Positions 7,369-10,656 of a stretch of 10,656 bases of DNA are shown here, in pieces. The DNA is from an uncultured Dorea sp. (GTDB lineage: Bacteria > Bacillota > Clostridia > Lachnospirales > Lachnospiraceae): contig CAJTUQ010000034.1 in NCBI GenBank assembly GCA_910579335.1, positions 13,456 through 24,111 of the forward strand, given 5' to 3'. How positions within the stretch are numbered: the stretch's first letter is position 1; each line of letters starts with the position of its first letter. The position numbers and the translations under genes were made by a program. The notes below the pieces were generated by a model. That model worked only from the letters and a program-made list of their open reading frames with translations. It searched no databases and was not told where the DNA came from.

Positions 7369-8283
7369 ATGCTGCTGTTACAACAGATGATTATTTTATT
7401 TATCTATATGGCTGTAGGATATGGATGTGCGAAAAAAGGAAAGCTTAATCCGGAGAAAAGCAAGACGATTTCATGGCTTGTTATCAATATTGCCAATCCG
7501 GCTCTTTTAATCTCATCCGCAGTCAACGGGGAGAAGGGCATTGCGCCGGATAAGCTTTTAGAGGCTGCGCTGCTTGCGGTCGTGATGTTTGCCGTGCTTT
7601 TAGTTTTAGGCCGGGTTGTGCTGAAGGTATTTTGCGTCCCTAAGAAGGAGGCGGGAGTCTATACGTTGATGACGGTTTTTAACAATATCGGGTATATGGG
7701 ATTCCCTGTGATTGCGGCGGCCTACGGAAATGAGGCGCTTTTGTATGCGGCGATTTTTACTCTGCCGTTCAACATGCTTATCTATACGTATGGAATACGT
7801 ATCGTAAGCCCGGAAAGCGGCTCGAAGGCAGAGTTTCAACTGAGAGGTATTATGAATGTGGGAGTGATATCAGGTATCATTGCCATTGTTTTGTATCTTG
7901 GAAATGTTCCGGCGCCGCAGTTTGTGAGAACTGCGGCCAGCGGCCTTGGGGCGCTTACTGCGCCGCTCAGTATGATGGCTATAGGAATTTCTCTTGCGGG
8001 TATCCGGCTGAAGGAGTTGTTTACGGATACAAGGCTTGTTGTCTATGCAGCAGTAAAGCTTTTGGTTATTCCGGTGGCGGGAATGCTGCTTATTGTCCGG
8101 CTCCTTGACAATGAATTGCTCAGCCATGTGTGCATGATTATGCTGGCGACGCCTGCAGCGAGCATGGTGGTTATGCTCGCCCAGCAGTATGATGCAAATT
8201 ATGAGCTGGCAGCCAGAGGGGTTGCCCTTACCACGCTGCTTTCCGTTGCAACGATACCCATCGTGTCTGCGATTGTATTTTGA
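7369..8283 (+). CDS. AEC family (auxin efflux carrier-type) transporter
   Basis: A 304-residue membrane protein of the AEC/Mem_trans family (PF03547 type), with about ten hydrophobic segments in two halves. Recognisable family segments are NIANPALLIS (about 41-50), FNNIGYMGFPV in the middle, SMMAIGISLAG, and ATPAAS followed by VALTTLLSVATIPI at the C-terminus. Known bacterial members carry malate, malonate and other small organic anions; the name comes from plant auxin carriers. ATG 7369 is preferred, with GAGGAAAG starting at 7357. TTG 7342 and GTG 7348 are in frame but would overlap trpZ and add only a polar tail. It begins 10 nt after the trpZ stop and no terminator intervenes, so it falls under the Trp T-box. 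It has one Trp (codon 7474-7476). The substrate is unknown; an aromatic or Trp-derived acid is a guess from context only. Confidence 0.9.
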   Translation: MLLLQQMIILFIYMAVGYGCAKKGKLNPEKSKTISWLVINIANPALLISSAVNGEKGIAPDKLLEAALLAVVMFAVLLVLGRVVLKVFCVPKKEAGVYTLMTVFNNIGYMGFPVIAAAYGNEALLYAAIFTLPFNMLIYTYGIRIVSPESGSKAEFQLRGIMNVGVISGIIAIVLYLGNVPAPQFVRTAASGLGALTAPLSMMAIGISLAGIRLKELFTDTRLVVYAAVKLLVIPVAGMLLIVRLLDNELLSHVCMIMLATPAASMVVMLAQQYDANYELAARGVALTTLLSVATIPIVSAIVF

Positions 8284-8304
8284 ATGGTACAAAATTAAGA
8301 AAAA

Positions 8305-8340
8305 CTTTATATTTCTAAAGGAAAAAAGTTGTTTTTTTCA
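8305..8340 (+). terminator. weak A/T-rich terminator candidate after the AEC gene
   Basis: CTTTA (8305-8309) can pair with TAAAG (8316-8320). Immediately after, GAAAAAA (8321-8327) faces a T7-C run (8332-8339) across a GTTG loop. The stems are almost all A-T and the call rests on the T-run and on position after the last gene of the operon. Confidence 0.35.
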
Positions 8341-8364
8341 CAAAAATCTAAAAGAAAAGAGGCG

Positions 8365-8394
8365 CTTTTTCTGTTATACTTTATACAGAAAAAG
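8365..8394 (+). promoter_or_regulatory. extended -10 promoter within a 10-bp palindrome
   Basis: TGTTATACT (8372-8380) is an extended -10 element (TG-n-TATACT), 70 nt upstream of the peptidase ATG. No good -35 is seen near 8352-8357. The element sits inside the inverted repeat CTTTTTCTGT (8365-8374) / ACAGAAAAAG (8385-8394), which could be an operator covering the promoter. Confidence 0.45.
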
Positions 8395-8412
8395 GAACAT
8401 CTTTGATGTTCC
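8394..8412 (+). repeat. 8-bp inverted repeat in the peptidase leader
   Basis: GGAACATC (8394-8401), TTT, GATGTTCC (8405-8412), a perfect hairpin directly downstream of the extended -10 palindrome and sharing one base with it. It would fall at the start of the mRNA leader. No T-run follows. Confidence 0.7.
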
Positions 8413-8449
8413 GGATTAAATTTGCGTATAAGGAAAGGGGAGCGCGCAG

Positions 8450-9322
8450 ATGGGATACGGGGAGACAAACGTAAGATACAGACGGCGCGGTGGCAGGTAT
8501 GGCGGAAATGCGAGAAAAAGGTCATCCATAAGACGCAGAAAAAGACAGCGGCGCCGCTTGAAGATTTTAGGAATAGAGCTTGTGCTTCTTATCATTCTTT
8601 TAGGTGGTTTTTTGATTTCAAAAGGGGTCAAGGAAAAAGAAACTGCCGCACCGAAAAAAGCTTCTCCTGAAACACTCGAACAATTTGCCGAAAAAAAGGG
8701 AATCGCTATGGATTCCTATCCTGCGGAGCTTTTAGAACTTTATGAGAGGAATCCGGAAGCGAAAAAGTTTGTGTGGGAGTATCCTTTAAAAAAGGACGAG
8801 CAGCCGGAAATAGATTTGAGTAAATATAGAGACAATGACACGATGCCTCTTTTTATGCAGTGGGATCAGAGATGGGGGTACCACCAATACTCCGGAAATG
8901 TAATGGGCCTTACAGGGTGCGGGCCGACATGCTTGTCTATGGTAACGGTTTATCTTGGCGGGGATACGTCTAAAAACCCTAAATGGATGGCGGATTTTTC
9001 TACTGAGAACGGTTATGCCGCCGAGGGGAGCGGTACGGCATGGACGTTATTTTCAGAAGGAGGAGAGAAACTGGGATTCGATGTGACAGAAATTCCCCTT
9101 GATGAAAAACGGATTGCGGAAAATCTTAAAGTAGGGAATCCGGTCGTGGCTGTTATGGGGCCGGGGGATTTTACGACAGACGGACACTTTATCGTATTTA
9201 CCGGATATGAAGACGGCAAGATCCATGTCAATGATCCAAACAGCAAGGCAAACACAAAGAAGCTTTGGAAGTTTGACGATATATCCAGTCAGATAAAGCA
9301 GATGTGGGTGTTTCGGAAGTAA
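8450..9322 (+). CDS. membrane-anchored C39-family cysteine peptidase
   Basis: A 290-residue protein. It has a cytoplasmic tail extremely rich in Arg and Lys (residues 9-38), one membrane anchor (about 39-57), a linker (58-125) and an extracytoplasmic C39_2-type papain-like domain (about 126-290). The likely catalytic residues are Cys157 in GCGPT, His246 in DGHFIV and Asp262 in VNDPNS, in the usual order; a second Cys lies at 161. All expected residues are present, so it is probably active. Natural substrates of stand-alone C39_2 proteins are mostly unknown. The start at 8450 is supported by GGGGAG ending 8 nt before ATG. It is Trp-rich (eight Trp), in contrast to the preceding operon. It appears to be monocistronic. 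Confidence 0.88.
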   Translation: MGYGETNVRYRRRGGRYGGNARKRSSIRRRKRQRRRLKILGIELVLLIILLGGFLISKGVKEKETAAPKKASPETLEQFAEKKGIAMDSYPAELLELYERNPEAKKFVWEYPLKKDEQPEIDLSKYRDNDTMPLFMQWDQRWGYHQYSGNVMGLTGCGPTCLSMVTVYLGGDTSKNPKWMADFSTENGYAAEGSGTAWTLFSEGGEKLGFDVTEIPLDEKRIAENLKVGNPVVAVMGPGDFTTDGHFIVFTGYEDGKIHVNDPNSKANTKKLWKFDDISSQIKQMWVFRK

Positions 9323-9362
9323 ACGGTTAGAGAAGCACAACAGTGCATTGATATATAAAGCA

Positions 9363-9398
9363 GCAGCTTCACGGGCGCCTGTTCATCCGTGAAGCTGC
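9363..9398. terminator. strong bidirectional hairpin between convergent genes
   Basis: GCAGCTTCACGG (9363-9374) and CCGTGAAGCTGC (9387-9398) pair perfectly over 12 bp around a 12-nt loop. AATTTACG follows on the plus strand, and TGCTTTATATATC follows on the minus strand. The T-runs are modest, but the position between two convergent stops supports a two-way terminator. Confidence 0.7.
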
Positions 9399-9431
9399 AA
9401 TTTACGTAAAGATTATCTGAAAATATTTGAG

Positions 9432-9445
9432 GCGGGAAATCCCGC
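9432..9445 (-). terminator. small GC hairpin just after the secreted-protein stop
   Basis: GCGGG, AAAT, CCCGC forms a 5-bp stem 6 nt past the minus-strand stop codon. On the minus strand it is followed by CTCAAATATTTTC, a poor T-tract. It may be a first, weak terminator ahead of the 12-bp hairpin. Confidence 0.35.
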
Positions 9446-9451
9446 GTGCGA

Positions 9452-10009
9452 TTAGGAACACCAGTACATGATGGATTTAACCTTTCCGGATTTCAAATTA
9501 AAAACAATCGGATCAGCTGGAGGCACATTAACAAGAATCTGATTCTTATCAGAGGTGACGCGCTTTTTGCCGAATTGTTTTCTCAGCTTTTGTAAAGCTT
9601 GTTTTTTTGACATACCGACTTTAACGCCGCATAAAGATGCTTTTTTATTTCGGATGTCTATGTAGATATCTCCTCTGCGTTTTCCGTTTTCATATGTATA
9701 GAAAGAAATTTTCGTTTTTCCGCTCTTCCATATATAATTATTTCCATAATCTTCTTTTTTCGTTTTGCTCGCTTTGCCCCACGTTTTTTTTACGGCGGCA
9801 TATGTTTTTGAGTTCAGAGTGGTTTTAACATTTGCGTTCGAGCTGCTTATGCTGCGGTACGTCATAAATGTCACGTTTTTTCCTTTGTAGCGGACGGTCA
9901 GTTTTGCAGTTTTTGAAGCCGCATCTGTTATTTGTACAGGTGCGAGGGAGCAAAACAGGACTGCAAGGCAGACGCTCATAGCCAGAAATCTTTTTTTCAT
10001 TCTTTTCAT
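9452..10009 (-). CDS. secreted Lys-rich protein with two related halves
   Basis: A 185-residue protein with a Sec signal peptide (basic MKRMKKR, hydrophobic 8-24, likely cleavage near Ala30-Ala31) and a very basic mature part. I do not recognise a named family with confidence. The mature region seems to hold two similar units. Residues about 66-119 begin with a helix ending in TWGKASK, then Tyr/Trp strands and an NGK turn. Residues about 128-183 begin GVKVGMSKKQAL, continue to QFGKKR and end in a SGKVKSI strand. The helix-Gly-strand pattern recalls the BamE/SmpA-like fold, but this is inference. Cys127 and Cys184 could form a disulfide. ATG 10009 follows AAAGGAG by 8 nt; Met4 is a poorer alternative. 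A TATAAT promoter lies upstream. Confidence 0.78.
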   Translation of the reverse strand: MKRMKKRFLAMSVCLAVLFCSLAPVQITDAASKTAKLTVRYKGKNVTFMTYRSISSSNANVKTTLNSKTYAAVKKTWGKASKTKKEDYGNNYIWKSGKTKISFYTYENGKRRGDIYIDIRNKKASLCGVKVGMSKKQALQKLRKQFGKKRVTSDKNQILVNVPPADPIVFNLKSGKVKSIMYWCS

Positions 10010-10028
10010 ATATTTTTCTCCTTTCAGC

Positions 10029-10063
10029 GTACCCTCAGTCTTTTTTGTTCACTGAGAGAGTAC
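10029..10063 (-). repeat. stem-loop in the leader of the secreted-protein gene
   Basis: GTAC (10029-10032) plus CTCAGT (10034-10039) pair with ACTGAG (10051-10056) plus GTAC (10060-10063), with a small internal asymmetry. On the minus-strand transcript this would be a stable 5' UTR stem-loop ending about 5 nt before the Shine-Dalgarno. It may protect the mRNA or tune ribosome access. Confidence 0.55.
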
Positions 10064-10067
10064 ATGA

Positions 10068-10097
10068 TTGCATTTTTCATTATAAATGTTTTATAAA
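10068..10097 (+). promoter_or_regulatory. possible plus-strand promoter overlapping the divergent one
   Basis: TTGCAT (10068-10073), an 18-nt spacer and TATAAA (10092-10097). It occupies almost the same bases as the minus-strand promoter because the region is nearly symmetrical (ATTGCATT at 10067-10074, AATGCAAT at 10101-10108). It could drive the 31-codon ORF downstream. Confidence 0.35.
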
Positions 10098-10107
10098 TAG
10101 AATGCAA
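10079..10107 (-). promoter_or_regulatory. sigma-A promoter of the secreted-protein gene
   Basis: On the minus strand, TTGCAT (10107-10102), a 17-nt spacer and a perfect TATAAT (10084-10079). Predicted start is near 10072, giving a leader of about 60 nt. Confidence 0.7.
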
Positions 10108-10112
10108 TATAT

Positions 10113-10125
10113 GGGGGGGGGTGGG
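10113..10125. repeat. nine-G homopolymer followed by T and GGG
   Basis: G9 at 10113-10121, then T, then GGG to 10125. It lies just upstream of the minus-strand -35 box and downstream of the possible plus-strand promoter. Such tracts are prone to slippage in replication and in sequencing. Confidence 0.85.
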
Positions 10126-10162
10126 TATTTTTGCATTTTTATACTGAATTAGGAGGGATTGG

Positions 10163-10258
10163 ATGAAAATTTTCTTTTGCGCTGCCGCTGCCCTTTTAAT
10201 AAAAAGAGCTTGCTTTTATTCACATGATATGGTACACTATCAGAGCGAATGGAAGTAG
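10163..10258 (+). CDS. possible 31-residue small protein
   Basis: The ATG at 10163 is preceded by a strong AGGAGGG (10151-10157) with 5-nt spacing and followed by 31 codons to TAG. The product would have a hydrophobic N-terminal part (MKIFF, four alanines, LLI) followed by a polar tail containing His-Asp and Gln-Ser-Glu-Trp-Lys. I recognise no family. Against it, the 3' half overlaps the rpmG promoter (-35 at 10210, -10 at 10233) and the length is within what chance allows. The Shine-Dalgarno is the main support. If real, it would be a small membrane-associated or leader-type peptide. Confidence 0.3.
   Translation: MKIFFCAAAALLIKRACFYSHDMVHYQSEWK
10198..10220 (+). repeat. A/T-rich inverted repeat before the rpmG promoter
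   Basis: AATAAAA and TTTTATT arms face each other across AGAGCTTGC, with the -35 box TTGCTT in its 3' half. It is a possible weak hairpin insulating rpmG from upstream transcription. Without a clear GC stem or T-run this is tentative. Confidence 0.3.
10210..10238 (+). promoter_or_regulatory. extended -10 promoter of rpmG-secE
   Basis: TTGCTT (10210-10215), a 17-nt spacer ending TGG, and TACACT (10233-10238), so an extended -10 TG-n is present. Transcription would start near 10245, leaving a leader of about 100 nt before rpmG. Confidence 0.65.
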
Positions 10259-10345
10259 GTCTTTTTTTTATGCCTAAAATTGGGTAGCCTCGCAAGCTAC
10301 CGCGAAACACATTAACACAAAGAAGTATAAAGCGAGGTGGAAGTT
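10245..10345 (+). promoter_or_regulatory. rpmG 5' leader with hairpin and possible SD-pairing loop
   Basis: The leader holds a T7 tract (10262-10268) with no preceding stem and then a hairpin GGTAGC (10282-10287) / GCTACC (10295-10300) with loop CTCGCAA. CCTCGC (10287-10292) is the exact complement of GCGAGG (10332-10337), which overlaps the rpmG Shine-Dalgarno GAGGTGG (10334-10340). A pseudoknot between loop and Shine-Dalgarno could therefore hide the ribosome site. This is inference from complementarity only. Confidence 0.4.
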
Positions 10346-10495
10346 GTGCGTACAAGAATCACATTGGAGTGTACAGAATGCAAGCAGCGGAACTACAACA
10401 TGACGAAGGATAAGAAAGCTCATCCGGCGCGCATGGAGACGAAGAAGTATTGTAAGTTCTGCAGGTCACACACATTGCACAAAGAAACGAAGTAA
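10346..10495 (+). CDS. rpmG: 50S ribosomal protein L33, zinc-ribbon form
   Basis: A 49-residue protein that matches bacterial L33 along its whole length: RTRITLECTEC near the start, RNYNMTKDKK in the middle and KKYCKFCRSHTLHKETK at the end. Two CxxC pairs (Cys9/12 and Cys36/39) make it the zinc-binding (C+) type. It is part of the large ribosomal subunit. GTG 10346 is the start: GAGGTGG lies 5 nt upstream, and the family begins at this point (V/M-R-x-R). secE follows after 22 nt, an arrangement common in Firmicutes where rpmG, secE and nusG are co-transcribed. No tRNA gene lies between the two. Confidence 0.97.
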   Translation: MRTRITLECTECKQRNYNMTKDKKAHPARMETKKYCKFCRSHTLHKETK

Positions 10496-10517
10496 CCGTT
10501 GCAAAGGAGTGAATGAC

Positions 10518-10656
10518 ATGAGCGGAAAAACGACTCAGAAGAAAAGCTGGTTCAAAGGTCTTAGCAAGGAGTTTAAGAAAATTATTTGGCCAGGTAAGGT
10601 AGAGCTTGCAAGACAGACAGTGGCGGTTGTTTCTGTGTCTGTAGTGCTTGGAGTAA
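10518..10656 (+). CDS. secE: preprotein translocase subunit SecE (5' part)
   Basis: The first 46 codons of SecE; the gene runs off the window. It has a short polar N-terminus, then the conserved amphipathic helix WFKGLSKEFKKIIWPGK (residues 11-27, with the hallmark Ile-Trp-Pro), then the start of the single membrane helix (VAVVSVSVVLGV). SecE stabilises SecY in the Sec translocon of the cytoplasmic membrane. ATG 10518 is preferred: AAAGGAG ends about 8 nt before it. Another ATG at 10513 is in a different frame. nusG would be expected next. Confidence 0.95.
   Translation, partial: MSGKTTQKKSWFKGLSKEFKKIIWPGKVELARQTVAVVSVSVVLGV

Noticed and set aside
8365..8412. The two inverted repeats considered as a tandem terminator of the AEC operon
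   Set aside because: Neither is followed by a T-run on the plus strand, and an extended -10 lies inside the first, so a regulatory role for the next gene fits better.
10282..10330. Hairpin before rpmG considered as a tRNA or known riboswitch
   Set aside because: No cloverleaf, no CCA or T-arm, and no recognisable aptamer core; only a simple hairpin with a complementary SD segment.
10149..10355. Minus-strand 68-codon open frame over the rpmG leader
   Set aside because: It runs through the rpmG promoter, leader and start, has no convincing ribosome site and resembles no protein family.
1..10656. Search for CRISPR repeats, insertion sequences, phage or defence genes
   Set aside because: No direct-repeat array, transposase, integrase or nuclease-like gene was found; the window is ordinary chromosomal sequence.

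Overview
The window looks like a chromosomal segment from a Gram-positive, low-to-moderate GC member of the Clostridia, most likely a Lachnospiraceae-type gut anaerobe. The support is strong Shine-Dalgarno sites before nearly every gene, sigma-A type promoters, a T-box riboswitch, a lipoprotein-type binding protein, a heterodimeric ABC exporter pair and an rpmG-secE gene order. The genus is inferred from general resemblance, not demonstrated. No insertion sequence, phage gene, CRISPR array, rRNA or tRNA gene was seen.

Layout. Positions 1-2349 hold the end of one ABC exporter half-transporter and the complete second half. The two are a matched pair, one with degenerate and one with canonical ATPase residues. 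A small MmcQ/YjbR-family gene follows (2387-2743) and converges on a YkgJ-type cysteine-cluster gene on the minus strand (2754-3416). The two share a palindromic bidirectional terminator that contains both stop codons. A divergent promoter region then leads to a YczE/YitT-like membrane protein (3572-4249).

Positions 4269-8283 form the clearest functional unit: a sigma-A promoter, a full T-box leader with a TGG (tryptophan) specifier and a mutually exclusive antiterminator/terminator, then trpX-trpY-trpZ (lipoprotein, permease and ATPase of an ABC importer), then an AEC-family transporter 10 nt downstream. The four proteins together contain only two Trp residues in about 1,190. This fits an operon that must be translated during tryptophan starvation, and it suggests the AEC gene belongs to the same regulon.

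Positions 8284-10010 hold a membrane-anchored C39-family cysteine peptidase (plus strand) and a small secreted Lys-rich protein (minus strand), separated by a strong bidirectional hairpin. Positions 10011-10345 are non-coding or contain at most a 31-codon ORF. They hold overlapping divergent promoters, a nine-G tract and the rpmG promoter and leader. The window closes with rpmG (zinc-ribbon form of L33) and the start of secE, the usual entry to the secE-nusG-ribosomal protein cluster.

No wholly new system was found. The best leads are the AEC transporter inside a tryptophan T-box operon, a possible loop-to-Shine-Dalgarno pseudoknot in the rpmG leader, and several unexplained perfect inverted repeats.
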